A DNA stretch of 64,000 nt from Rhizobium sp. SEMIA4064 (GCF_003025035.1 NZ_PYJN01000016.1:1-64000), one strand, 5' to 3'. Positions 50,305-61,265 are shown, counted from the first letter of the stretch. A program made the numbers and translations. The notes: a model not told the origin generated them from the sequence alone.

Positions 50305-50922
50305 ATGGCTTTTGACGCTATTTCTGGTAGCCGTTTTTGGACGTGTGCGATCACCTCTTTGGTAATGTTTGGTTCGGTTCTTATCGCTGAATCTGCTGCC
50401 GCCGCGGACATTGCGGACACAAAAGCAGCGACGGGCACCAAAATATTCGATGAGCTTCGCTTCGGCGCCAGCGGCTCCATCCAGACTGGACATGACCACG
50501 AAGCCGGCGTCTTTCCGGAAGTCGAAGTGCTGTTCAATCCCTTCGGCTATGATCCGACAGACGGTTGGAAAGATCAACTTCTGCGCCCGCGCATTCACCT
50601 GGGCACCTCGATCGGCACCACGGATACCGCAGCGACGCAAGTCTTTACCGGCCTTTCTTGGACACTTACCCACAGTAACGGCATCTTCACGGAAGCCGGT
50701 TTCGGCGGCACCGTGCACACCGGCAATCTCGACGATTGGACCAAAGACGGCCCGATGCTCGGCTGTCGTCTGCTTTTCCACGAATATGCAGGGGTCGGCT
50801 ACAATTTCGACAATCATTGGAGCCTCATGGCGCAAGTGGCGCATTCTTCGCATGCCAATCTCTGCGATGGGCCGAATGCCGGCATGACGCGAGCCGGGCT
50901 GCTGGTGGGCTACAAGTTCTGA
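50305..50922 (+). CDS. Outer-membrane lipid A 3-O-deacylase, PagL-like (acyloxyacyl hydrolase)
   Basis: A 205-residue predicted beta-barrel enzyme with an N-terminal signal (cleavage near ESAAAA-DI). The PagL signature is at the C terminus: His180 and Ser182 in AHSSHAN, then PNAGM and a terminal aromatic-ended GLLVGYKF as in outer-membrane barrels. In Pseudomonas PagL a Glu completes the triad about 12 residues after Ser; by simple alignment a Thr lies here, so the acid may differ. It would trim a 3-linked acyl chain from lipid A, known in Rhizobium. Alone, ended by a terminator. Confidence 0.82.
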   Translation: MAFDAISGSRFWTCAITSLVMFGSVLIAESAAAADIADTKAATGTKIFDELRFGASGSIQTGHDHEAGVFPEVEVLFNPFGYDPTDGWKDQLLRPRIHLGTSIGTTDTAATQVFTGLSWTLTHSNGIFTEAGFGGTVHTGNLDDWTKDGPMLGCRLLFHEYAGVGYNFDNHWSLMAQVAHSSHANLCDGPNAGMTRAGLLVGYKF

Positions 50923-50948
50923 TCGCCAGGCAGCAATTGAAAATAGCG

Positions 50949-50986
50949 ATGCCCGCTCTTCACCCATTGTGAATGGCGGGCATTTT
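50949..50986 (+). terminator. Terminator after the PagL-like gene
   Basis: ATGCCCGC/GCGGGCAT outer stem with an inner TTCAC/GTGAA stem and TTT after it. It is 26 bases after the gene's stop and before purL. Confidence 0.75.
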
Positions 50987-51035
50987 CCTGTCGCACGACG
51001 GGTTCACATGCGCTAAAGAGACCTCGATCCCCTGA

Positions 51036-53309
<2,274 letters not shown>

Positions 53310-53326
53310 AGTGAGGTAAATCACTA

Positions 53327-53560
53327 ATGCCAATGAATCCCGGCGATATTGAAGACATGATCAAGGCCGGCATTCCCGGCGCCAAGGTGACGATTCGCGA
53401 CCTGGCCGGGGATGGCGACCACTATGCGGCCGAAGTCGTGGCCGAAGCCTTCCGCGGCAAGAGCCGCGTGCAGCAACACCAGATGGTCTATGACGCGCTT
53501 AAGGGAAATATGGGCGGCGTGCTGCACGCCCTGGCGCTACAGACCTCAGCGCCCGACTGA
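53327..53560 (+). CDS. BolA-family protein
   Basis: A 77-residue BolA/IbaG-like protein: IEDMIKAGIPGAKVTIRD, DGDHYAAEVVAEAF, GKSRVQQHQMVYDAL. The His of QHQMVY and an upstream residue form the shared cluster ligand with a CGFS glutaredoxin, whose gene (grxD) lies 2 kb away. In many alphaproteobacteria purL, bolA and grxD are consecutive; here two minus-strand genes separate them. The last 15 bases overlap the converging hydrolase-like gene. Confidence 0.95.
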   Translation: MPMNPGDIEDMIKAGIPGAKVTIRDLAGDGDHYAAEVVAEAFRGKSRVQQHQMVYDALKGNMGGVLHALALQTSAPD

Positions 53561-54751
53561 GGAAAGCCGGGCGTTTTCGTTGTCATTGCCAGCTCCGAAA
53601 GTCCGATCTGGCATATTGGCCTGGGTGAATGTTGCAAAGCTCGAAGCCGGCAGCGGGCTGGCCGTCAAAAGCGTGAAATCGAAGGGAGCTCGGACATCCG
53701 GTCCGAGCACATATTGCCTGTGCACGCGCAGGAAATCCCGCCTGATCTTGGCGTAGTGCTGCGACGTCAGCATCTTCTTGAAGCGAACGAATATGATCGT
53801 GGGCTGCAGCCCTCCCGCATGTCCGCAAACAGTGGCAACCTTCGCCTTGTAGAAATGGATTGCATCGGTCAGGCAATGGACGTCGAGCCAAAAGATATCC
53901 TGGCAGCGGGCCAGCAGACCAACACGCGAGCGCAGCACTGCGGCGGGCCGCAGCAATGCACATTGCAGGATAGCGCTGCCGAGCGTCGTGAACACAACGC
54001 GCTTGCCTTGAAACAGCTCAGGTTCCCGTTCGAGCAGTAGTCCGATCACATGGGCTGCAACGCTGGAGCCCATGCTGTGCGATGAAATCACATATTCGTC
54101 GGCCGGTTCGTCAAGTGCCTGACGGGCGCTGATGGCGCAGGCTTCAATCCACTGCTCGGCGCCAATACCGTTCAATCCCGCCATAGCGACGGCCATTTCC
54201 CAGTCGGCAAAGAGGTGCAGCGTATGCAGCTTCTCGGCCTGCGGCAGGAAGACATAGAGGAAGAAGGCCACCGCCAAGGGGATGCTGCCGATATGGCTCC
54301 AGGAGGGAAGGCCGAACGCAAAGGGTGCGAGAGCGATGGACAGGCTGGTAAGCAGCCCGACCAGCATCAGCAAAAACGGAAAGATGAAGAACAGGCCGAA
54401 GCGCCAGGCATGCCGAAAATACCCTGTTAAACCGCCTGACAACGCGACCTTGGCCGCGGCCAGATAACCCTGCCCCATCCGCACGGAAAAAGGCCTGCCA
54501 TTCAGCCTGGCGACTAGATCGTTATGATCGAGGATATGAATGCGGCTCTCGGTTTGCCAGTCCGCGCCCTTGGTATTGACGTCGAAATACGGCGCCCTTC
54601 CGAAATTTCGAAGTGTGTCGACAGCTACCGAAAAATCCCATGCAGCGGCACTTTGTTTGGCGGAGCGCTCGTAACGCGCCCTATGCGCCGCTGCATCCAA
54701 TGGTTCAAAACCGGGGAAGTGAAGGACCACCCTCTTCTTTATACTATTCAT
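53546..54751 (-). CDS. Membrane protein with alpha/beta-hydrolase features, unknown function
   Basis: A 401-residue protein from MNSIKKRVVLHFPGF. The N terminus VVLHFPGFEPLDA resembles a hydrolase beta strand and oxyanion turn; two membrane segments follow in the middle (FGLFFIFPFLLMLVGLLTSL and IPLAVAFFLYVFL); after them comes SSHSMGSSVAAHV, which looks like a lipase nucleophile elbow (Ser in HSMGS). A complete triad is not certain. An in-frame ATG at 54817 is an alternative start. It converges with bolA and overlaps it by 15 bases. I do not recognise a characterised relative. Confidence 0.72.
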   Translation of the reverse strand: MNSIKKRVVLHFPGFEPLDAAAHRARYERSAKQSAAAWDFSVAVDTLRNFGRAPYFDVNTKGADWQTESRIHILDHNDLVARLNGRPFSVRMGQGYLAAAKVALSGGLTGYFRHAWRFGLFFIFPFLLMLVGLLTSLSIALAPFAFGLPSWSHIGSIPLAVAFFLYVFLPQAEKLHTLHLFADWEMAVAMAGLNGIGAEQWIEACAISARQALDEPADEYVISSHSMGSSVAAHVIGLLLEREPELFQGKRVVFTTLGSAILQCALLRPAAVLRSRVGLLARCQDIFWLDVHCLTDAIHFYKAKVATVCGHAGGLQPTIIFVRFKKMLTSQHYAKIRRDFLRVHRQYVLGPDVRAPFDFTLLTASPLPASSFATFTQANMPDRTFGAGNDNENARLSSVGR

Positions 54752-54878
54752 TTTGTTCTTAATTCCCGGCGGGTTACATAGGATGCTGTCAACACCATGA
54801 CCTGTCGGCTTTTTCATGGCAGTCTATCGTGAAAGCTGTGCGGGAGGTTCCCACGATATGGTTAAGGAATCTCCGATA

Positions 54879-55178
54879 TCAGCAATCTCTTCCGGCATAG
54901 GGCGAGAGGTCGGAGCAGGAATCGCTCGACGGAGCAGTCATGACCTTCTGAATAGTCGCAGCCTGGGCCTGCTGCGTTGGCGTTGTGGACCCGTGATAAC
55001 CGAAAGCGAAGCTGAGAACCAAGACGATGATGCTGACGGAGATGGCGCTGTTCAGCATCGATGCTCTGGGGGGACGAACATGCTCGTAATACTCCCGTTC
55101 GCCTTCACTCGTTTCACTGGCGCCATAAAATTCGCGCTCTTCGCCGACCTGGCCGTCGGAATAGTGATGATGGCTCAT
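54879..55178 (-). CDS. Small single-pass membrane protein, unknown function
   Basis: A 99-residue protein starting MSHHHYSDGQVGEEREF after GGGAGTGGGCACC. The N half is acidic with His and Tyr (about 1-45), then one membrane segment (AISVSIIVLVLSFAFGY, about 50-66) and a short periplasmic C-terminal part with two Cys (SCSDLSPYAGRDC) that could pair. No family recognised. It is 127 bases upstream of the hydrolase-like gene on the same strand. Confidence 0.65.
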   Translation of the reverse strand: MSHHHYSDGQVGEEREFYGASETSEGEREYYEHVRPPRASMLNSAISVSIIVLVLSFAFGYHGSTTPTQQAQAATIQKVMTAPSSDSCSDLSPYAGRDC

Positions 55179-55553
55179 GGTGCCCACTCCCTCAAAAATG
55201 CATGTCAAAAAAAGGGACTGGTATCCGTCACGCCGCCTTCGTCGGCATGAATCAACATTTCCCACCCCCGGCAAAAATAGGCCCGCGGCACGATACTAAG
55301 CGTCCCTTGTTTCTTGCTATGTGTGTTGTTCAGCTTCCACGTTGAAGGTGCGATTTCAAAACGCACTGTTCAAAAAAAGTCGCTAATTCCCGAGTTGCGC
55401 CATTATTCGGAACCATTGTTGCGCGAAAGCCCATTCATGCGATGAAAAACATCGCGGGTGCATGATTGCGGCTGGAAATCGAACCTTCACCTTGCTATTT
55501 AAGGATAAGATTTGAAGCTGCGGACCTTGAACCCGCATGTGAAAGGACGAGAC
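55179..55553. other. 375-base intergenic region between divergent genes
   Basis: No coding region, tRNA or repeat that I can support. It holds the promoter areas for the minus-strand small membrane protein and plus-strand grxD. A possible grxD promoter lies around CTTGCT at about 55491. AT content is higher than in nearby genes, as expected of regulatory DNA. Confidence 0.4.
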
Positions 55554-55889
55554 ATGAGCGGCATTAACGAATTCATCGACAACGAAGTGAAGAGCAACGA
55601 CGTCGTTCTCTTCATGAAGGGTACTCCGCAGTTCCCGCAGTGTGGTTTCTCGGGCCAGGTGGTCCAGATCCTCGACTATATCGGTGTCGACTATAAGGGC
55701 ATCAATGTTCTGGCCGATTCGGAAATTCGCCAGGGCATCAAGGACTATTCCAATTGGCCCACCATCCCGCAGCTCTACGTGAAGGGCGAATTCATCGGCG
55801 GTTGTGACATCGTGCGCGAAATGTTCCAGGCGGGCGAGCTGCAGCAGCATCTTCAGGAAAACGGCATCAGCGTGCGCGGCGCCGCCTGA
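55554..55889 (+). CDS. grxD: Monothiol glutaredoxin GrxD (CGFS type)
   Basis: Holds and transfers [2Fe-2S] clusters and works with BolA in iron signalling. The 111-residue protein has Cys30 in PQCGFSGQ, the glutathione-binding [20 protein letters not shown] (split for description) and starts MSGINEFID after AAAGGACGAGAC. The frame opens 14 codons earlier without similarity. A hairpin lies after its stop at 55939. Confidence 0.96.
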   Translation: MSGINEFIDNEVKSNDVVLFMKGTPQFPQCGFSGQVVQILDYIGVDYKGINVLADSEIRQGIKDYSNWPTIPQLYVKGEFIGGCDIVREMFQAGELQQHLQENGISVRGAA

Positions 55890-55938
55890 CCGGTCACCGG
55901 GCACTTTCGTCCGGTTTCCATAGTCCAATTCAGTTGAT

Positions 55939-55964
55939 AAGGCGCTGCCGCCGGGCGGCGCCTT
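55939..55964 (+). terminator. Hairpin after grxD
   Basis: AAGGCGC and GCGCCTT pair across a GC-rich loop. No strong T tract follows (TTGATATG), so termination may be partial and let transcription run into the efflux genes. Confidence 0.5.
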
Positions 55965-55987
55965 GATATGTTTATGGGAATAAAACC

Positions 55988-57262
55988 GTGACGACTACAT
56001 CCCAGGCTACGGCCCAGGGGCAATTGCCCATGGGTAAACGCGAGTTCATTGTGCTCGCGGCCTTCCTGATGGCGGTCAATTCGCTGGCCATCGACATCAT
56101 GATCCCCGCCCTGCAGCAAATCGGCTCCAGTCTCGGCGTGGAAAACGAAAACCACCGGCAGTATGTCGTAACCGCCTATCTGATCGGTTTCGGCTCTGCG
56201 CAGCTTTTCTACGGCCCGCTATCTGACCGCTTCGGCCGCCGCGTGCCGCTGCTGATCGGCCTTGCCGTCTACATCATCTCCGCCTTCGGCATTGCGCTGA
56301 TCCCGTCCTTTGCAGGCCTGCTTGCCTTGCGCTTCATCCAGGGCCTGGGCTCGGCTGCAACGCGCGTCATCACCATCTCGATCGTCCGTGACGTTTTCGG
56401 CGGCCGTCAGATGGCCGAGGTCATGTCGCTGATCATGATGGTCTTCATGATCGTACCGGTCATCGCGCCGGGAAGCGGGCAGGTCATCATGCTGATGAGC
56501 ACCTGGCACATGATCTTCGTCTTCATAGGCACTATGGCGACGCTTGTCGGCATCTGGATGTATTTCCGACTGCCGGAAACGCTCAAGCCGGAGAATGTCC
56601 GCCCGCTTACCGTAAAATCGGTCATTTCCGGCTTCGGCATGGTTCTGACGAACCGCGTCGCCCTGTGCTACACGATCGCCAACACCTTCTTGTTCGGGGC
56701 GCTGTTCGGCTTCATCAATTCGGCGCAGCAGGTCTATAACGACATTTACGGGCTTGGCGTCTACACACCCCTTGCCTTCGGCGGCGTCGCGCTGTTCATG
56801 GCGCTGTCCTCCTTCATAAATTCGCAACTCGTCGGGCGCTTCGGCATGCGGCGGCTGTCGCATGCCGCTCTCATCGGCTTCGCAACCATCACCTTCCTTT
56901 GGCTAATGGTGCAGATCTATGGCCCGGCGCCGATGCCCTTCCCGCTGTTCATGATCCTCTTCGCGCTGGCCATGTTCCAGTTCGGATGGATCGGCTCGAA
57001 CTTCAACTCGCTCGCCATGGAGCCATTAGGCCATGTCGCCGGCACCGCTTCTTCGGTGCTTGGTTTCATGAGCACGGTCGGCGGCGCCTCGATCGGCGCG
57101 GCGATCGGTCAGCTCTACGACGGGACGGCAACGCCGATGATCATCGGCTATTTCACGGTCTCGCTAGTCGGCATCGGCTTCGTGCTCATCGCCGAGAAGG
57201 GGCGCCTCTTTAGGCCGCAGAATGCGCCCCCGCCCTCCGACCAGTCCCTCGCCCTTCACTGA
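55988..57262 (+). CDS. Bcr/CflA-family MFS drug exporter (first of two)
   Basis: A 424-residue 12-helix proton-driven exporter. GTG start after GGGAATAAAACC. Motif A is FGSAQLFYGPLSDRFGRR (first loop, about residues 62-79) and the fourth-helix region RFIQGLGSAATRV plus MIVPVIAPGSGQVIM fit the drug:H+ antiporter DHA1 Bcr/CflA group. Conserved Asp in NSLAIDIMIPALQ. The second, related gene begins 13 bases after the stop. Confidence 0.9.
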   Translation: MTTTSQATAQGQLPMGKREFIVLAAFLMAVNSLAIDIMIPALQQIGSSLGVENENHRQYVVTAYLIGFGSAQLFYGPLSDRFGRRVPLLIGLAVYIISAFGIALIPSFAGLLALRFIQGLGSAATRVITISIVRDVFGGRQMAEVMSLIMMVFMIVPVIAPGSGQVIMLMSTWHMIFVFIGTMATLVGIWMYFRLPETLKPENVRPLTVKSVISGFGMVLTNRVALCYTIANTFLFGALFGFINSAQQVYNDIYGLGVYTPLAFGGVALFMALSSFINSQLVGRFGMRRLSHAALIGFATITFLWLMVQIYGPAPMPFPLFMILFALAMFQFGWIGSNFNSLAMEPLGHVAGTASSVLGFMSTVGGASIGAAIGQLYDGTATPMIIGYFTVSLVGIGFVLIAEKGRLFRPQNAPPPSDQSLALH

Positions 57263-57275
57263 CAGGCATTTTGAC

Positions 57276-58556
57276 ATGAACCCGACCCAAACAAAGCCCG
57301 CGGAGCAATCCGGCTCCGCCCGCATCGGCCTCGGCATCGTCGAATTCATCATCATCATTGCGCTGATGACGGCGAGCATCTCGATGGGCATAGACAGCAT
57401 GTTGCCGGCCCTGCCGAATATCGGCCAGTCGCTGGCGGTCGCCAATCCCAATGACACGCAATTGGTCATCGGTGTCTATTTCCTCGGCTTCGGTATCTGC
57501 CAGCTATTTTTCGGCAGCCTGTCCGATGCCTATGGCCGGCGGAATATCCTCCTCGGCGGCCTCATCTTCTATACCGTAACGCTGTTTGCTGCCGCTTGGA
57601 GCGGCAGCCTTACGACGTTGCTCGTGTTGCGCTTCATCCAGGGCGTCGGGGCTGCCGCCGTTCGGATCACCACCTTGGCGATCGTCCGCGATTGCTTCGG
57701 CGGCCGCGAAATGGCGCGAGTCATGTCCTATGTCACCATCGTTTTCATGATCATGCCGATGGTCGCCCCTTCCGTCGGTCAGTTGATCGTTGCCCATTCG
57801 AACTGGCAATGGATCTTCATTGCGCTGGGTATCGCAAGCGCCGCTCTCTTCCTTATCGCGTTCTTTCGCATGAAGGAAACCTTGCCTGACAATGAGCGCC
57901 TGCCGCTCTCCATCAGTTCGGTGATGTCCGGCTTCAAAACAGTCCTGACCAACCGCGTCACCTGCGGCTACATGCTCGGTTTGACGCTCTTTACCGGCGT
58001 CATCTGCGCCTATGTGGTCTCGGTTCAGCAGGTCTTCGGCGAAGTCTATGGTCTCGGCGATTGGTTTCCGATCGCTTTTGCAGCAACGGCGGGAGGCACT
58101 GCGGTTGCTCAGTTTGCCAACGGCTATTTCGTTCGCAGCTACGGTATGCGGCGCATCTCCCATGTCGCGATGATCATCTTCACCGTTCTCGGCGCCTTCG
58201 GTTATGTCGCTGGCACGGCGGGGCTGCCGAGCTTCCTGTTCACCTATATTCTGATCTCGGTGATGTTGATGATGTTTGCGGTCATCACCACCAATTTCAT
58301 GGCCATCAGTCTGGAGCCGATGGGTCATCTGGCGGGCACGGCTGCAGCAATTACCAGCTCCGTTTCCACCACCGGCGGCGTATTGCTCGGCGGCATCGTC
58401 GGTCAGATGTTCGATGGAACCGTCCAGCCGCTGATTGCCGGCCTCACGATTTTCGGGGCCTTGACGATTGTTGCCACGCTATGGGCGGAAAAGGGCAAGC
58501 TCTTTACTCATCCGGGCGACAGCCCGCAGCTTGAGCCTGGCATGGGGCATGTTTGA
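57276..58556 (+). CDS. Bcr/CflA-family MFS drug exporter (second of two)
   Basis: A 426-residue paralogue of the preceding transporter: SISMGIDSMLPALPNIG, FGICQLFFGSLSDAYGRRN (motif A), RFIQGVGAAAVRI, MIMPMVAPSVGQLI. Start MNPTQTKPAEQSG; the frame overlaps the first gene but this ATG is the likely beginning. Close pairing suggests either a heteromeric pump or duplication with change of substrate; drug specificity is unknown. Confidence 0.9.
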   Translation: MNPTQTKPAEQSGSARIGLGIVEFIIIIALMTASISMGIDSMLPALPNIGQSLAVANPNDTQLVIGVYFLGFGICQLFFGSLSDAYGRRNILLGGLIFYTVTLFAAAWSGSLTTLLVLRFIQGVGAAAVRITTLAIVRDCFGGREMARVMSYVTIVFMIMPMVAPSVGQLIVAHSNWQWIFIALGIASAALFLIAFFRMKETLPDNERLPLSISSVMSGFKTVLTNRVTCGYMLGLTLFTGVICAYVVSVQQVFGEVYGLGDWFPIAFAATAGGTAVAQFANGYFVRSYGMRRISHVAMIIFTVLGAFGYVAGTAGLPSFLFTYILISVMLMMFAVITTNFMAISLEPMGHLAGTAAAITSSVSTTGGVLLGGIVGQMFDGTVQPLIAGLTIFGALTIVATLWAEKGKLFTHPGDSPQLEPGMGHV

Positions 58557-58578
58557 GCAACAGTCTCTCAACGCGGCG

Positions 58579-59499
58579 TCAGATGTCGCCGCGTTGGCGC
58601 TTAACCCAGCGAATGCCGGCAAGAACCGCTAGACCCAATAGCGGCCAGATCACCCAGGGTGTGCCGTGCCATGATAGAAAGTTGACACCGACGAGGCCGG
58701 CGCCGACCACCGCGAAAGTGGCAAGGCGGCGATCAAACTGCGTATTCGTCCGCGCCCAGCGAAGCCCGGCGGCCATCGTTATGCCAAGCACTGGCCACGC
58801 CGCCCAAAACTCGCCGTGCCATGTGAGAATATTGAGCGCCACCAGACCCGCAGCGATCACCGCAAGCACGCCGTAACTGCGCTCACCTCGCACAGCGGCT
58901 TCCACGATGGTCGTGGGCGTACTGGGAGCTTGTTCTCGGACGCTGCGAGGATGTGTCGGTGATGAATCCGTTTGAGATGCGCCAATCCGCACCGCATAGC
59001 TCGGTACGCCGCCGTCGATGTTCTTGACCTCCAGTTGGCCGAGAAAATCGAAGCCTACTGCCACCTTGTTACGGACCTGGTCGTAGACCGTATTCGAAAT
59101 GACAATGCCGCCGGCGACTGCACATGCCTGAAGGCGGGCGGCGATGTTGACACCATCGCCATAGATGTCGTTGCCTTCGGCGATGACGTCGCCAAGGTTG
59201 AGACCGATGCGGAAGAGCATCTGCGTATCGGAGTCGCTGCTGGCATTATAGCCGGCAAGTTCGTTTTGTACGTCGATTGCCGCGCGCAAGGCCTCGACAA
59301 CGCTGGGGAATTCGGCAAATACCCCGTCACCCCAGGTGTTGATCACCCGGCCGCCGTGCGCTTCGATCAGTCGCGCCATGGCGTCGCGATAGCGTTTCAG
59401 CGTCGCGAGCGTGCCTTCCTCGTCGTTCCGCATCAAGCGCGTATAGTCTTGAACGTCGGCGGAGAAGATGGTGGTCAGCTTGCGGCTCGTTTCGGTCAT
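58579..59499 (-). CDS. Class III adenylate/guanylate cyclase with duplicated C-terminal membrane module
   Basis: A 306-residue cyclase with the catalytic domain first (about 8-170). Metal Asp15 in FSADVQDYTRL and Asp58 in NTWGDGVFAEF; transition-state residues Asn118 and Arg122 in GDGVNIAARLQ. All core residues appear present, so it is probably active. The C terminus contains two copies of a 38-residue two-helix hairpin (213-250 and 263-300), each with WHG and a Trp-Pro-(V/L)-Leu-Gly motif, set exactly 50 residues apart. An N-terminal soluble cyclase with a C-terminal membrane anchor is an uncommon order. Start after no clear SD. Confidence 0.88.
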   Translation of the reverse strand: MTETSRKLTTIFSADVQDYTRLMRNDEEGTLATLKRYRDAMARLIEAHGGRVINTWGDGVFAEFPSVVEALRAAIDVQNELAGYNASSDSDTQMLFRIGLNLGDVIAEGNDIYGDGVNIAARLQACAVAGGIVISNTVYDQVRNKVAVGFDFLGQLEVKNIDGGVPSYAVRIGASQTDSSPTHPRSVREQAPSTPTTIVEAAVRGERSYGVLAVIAAGLVALNILTWHGEFWAAWPVLGITMAAGLRWARTNTQFDRRLATFAVVGAGLVGVNFLSWHGTPWVIWPLLGLAVLAGIRWVKRQRGDI

Positions 59500-59598
59500 C
59501 TAGCTTGTCCCAGCCGGAGATCCCGCCAAACGGCGGTTGCATAGCGTGAGTGAACATAATGTTCCGCTGACGACTTTCCAAGTGGGAACACCGCTATC

Positions 59599-60423
59599 TC
59601 AAACGGTGAAAACCTCTCGCCTCAACACGTCCCATGATGCCCTGTCCGGTGCAATCAACAGGCCGCCCTCGACATGATGCGGCAGATAGGGCGAGCCATC
59701 GAGGCGCCTGGGGTATGCGCCCGCCTCCTCCGAGATCAGGGTGCCAGCCAAATGATCCCAAGGCATCAGCTTGTTATACATGAGATAATGGACGTGCCCG
59801 CCGGCAAAGGTGCGGTATTCATGGGCCGCGCAGCGGTAGTTGGTGAGAAAGCGAACCTTGGCGAGATTGCCCATGATCTCCGCACGCTTGCCCTTCGGCA
59901 GGTAACCGGTGGAGGCCATGCCGACCATGTCTTCCAGTGCAACCGGCGTTGCCACGGAGAGGCGCTGCGCCTCGCCATCCGGCCGTCGGAGCCAGGCCCC
60001 GCTGCCCTTTTCCGCCAGCACCCAATCGTCACCCATTGGGTCGAAGATGATGCCGGCCACTGTCTCACCCTTGGAGATCACCGAAGCCATGACGCCGAAT
60101 GCGGGGATGCCGGAGGCGAAATTGAAGGTGCCGTCGACGGGATCGACGATGATGGCCAGCTCCGCCCCGGATATCTTATCGATCAGCGCGGGGTCTGCGG
60201 CAACCGACTCTTCGCCGATGAAAAGCGCGCCCGGCCAAAGCTGTTTGGCCTCCGCCTTGATCATCCGCTCGGCCTGCTCATCCGCTTCGGTCACGAGATC
60301 GGTCGCCTCGCTCTTGGCGCGGACATCGTCACTGCCGAGTCTGCGAAAACGTGGCAGAATTTCCGCCTGCGCTGCACGGCGCAAAAGCTCGGCCAGGGTC
60401 GTAATGTCAACGGGCGATGTCAT
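59599..60423 (-). CDS. Inositol-monophosphatase-family phosphatase (copy 2)
   Basis: A 274-residue Mg2+-dependent phosphatase. Motifs are IGEESV (metal Glu), DPVDGTFNFASG (the family DPxDGTxNF) and WDHLAGTLISEEAGA. Substrates of this family include inositol-1-phosphate, histidinol phosphate and FBP; the true one is not clear. Eighteen bases downstream of a second gene of the same family and the same length, so the pair arose by duplication. Confidence 0.9.
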   Translation of the reverse strand: MTSPVDITTLAELLRRAAQAEILPRFRRLGSDDVRAKSEATDLVTEADEQAERMIKAEAKQLWPGALFIGEESVAADPALIDKISGAELAIIVDPVDGTFNFASGIPAFGVMASVISKGETVAGIIFDPMGDDWVLAEKGSGAWLRRPDGEAQRLSVATPVALEDMVGMASTGYLPKGKRAEIMGNLAKVRFLTNYRCAAHEYRTFAGGHVHYLMYNKLMPWDHLAGTLISEEAGAYPRRLDGSPYLPHHVEGGLLIAPDRASWDVLRREVFTV

Positions 60424-60440
60424 GATGCAATCCTTTCCAA

Positions 60441-61265
60441 TCAGCCAATGATCTCGCGGCGGATCATCCGCCAGCTTTCCTCATCAGGTGCCAAAATAAT
60501 GCCGCCCGTCGTTTCAGCGGGAAGATAAGGCGTGCCGTCGAATTTTGCGGCAAAGCCGCCAGCCTCCTGATGAATGAGCACGCCAGCGAGATGATCCCAG
60601 GGCATCAGCCTCGCGTGACCAATGAAGTGGATCCTGCCCGACGCAATCAACCAATATTCATAGGCCGAACAATTCAGCGAAAAAGGCATGCGTATCTTCG
60701 CCATATTGGTGCTGATGCGCGAACGATCCGGCTCGTCCAAATAGAGCCAGGATATCAAGCCCGCCATCTGGCTCAACGGTACGACCGGAGCAACCGCGAG
60801 CCGGCTCACCTGCCCTCCCCGTCGCCGCAAATAGGCGCCGGCACCACGTATGGCGGTGACCGTATCCCCAAGCACGGAATCATGGATGATACCGGCAATC
60901 GTCTCGCCCTTGGCGACAACGGCGAGGATCGTTCCGAAAAGAGGCGAACCGGATGCAAAATTGAAGGTTCCGTCTACGGGATCGATGACAAAGGCGAGTT
61001 CCGCATCCGCCAACGCCGGCACGACCGACTTGTCGGCCTCGTAGGCTTCCTCCCCCACGATGAGTGCGTCGGGAAAGCGCGCTTTCAGCGCCGCTGTGAT
61101 ATGTTTTTCCGCCAACAGATCAGCTTGCGTCACCACATCGATGGCCGAGGTTTTTTCGGAAATACCACCAACGCCCAGATTGCGGAAGCGCGGCAGGATT
61201 TCCTGCGCCGCAGCCTCTGCTACTGTTGCCATCAGATATTCGAAGTCTAAATCGGAGAGCGTCAT
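60441..61265 (-). CDS. Inositol-monophosphatase-family phosphatase (copy 1)
   Basis: A 274-residue paralogue of the gene that follows. It starts MTLSDLDFEYLMATVAEAA after AAAGG and has VGEEAYEADKS, DPVDGTFNFASGSP and WDHLAGVLIHQEAGG. The two proteins share layout through their whole length, with divergence in the N-terminal helix and in the region 160-200. The longer frame to 61328 includes residues unlike the family. Function as in the paralogue, unassigned. Confidence 0.9.
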   Translation of the reverse strand: MTLSDLDFEYLMATVAEAAAQEILPRFRNLGVGGISEKTSAIDVVTQADLLAEKHITAALKARFPDALIVGEEAYEADKSVVPALADAELAFVIDPVDGTFNFASGSPLFGTILAVVAKGETIAGIIHDSVLGDTVTAIRGAGAYLRRRGGQVSRLAVAPVVPLSQMAGLISWLYLDEPDRSRISTNMAKIRMPFSLNCSAYEYWLIASGRIHFIGHARLMPWDHLAGVLIHQEAGGFAAKFDGTPYLPAETTGGIILAPDEESWRMIRREIIG

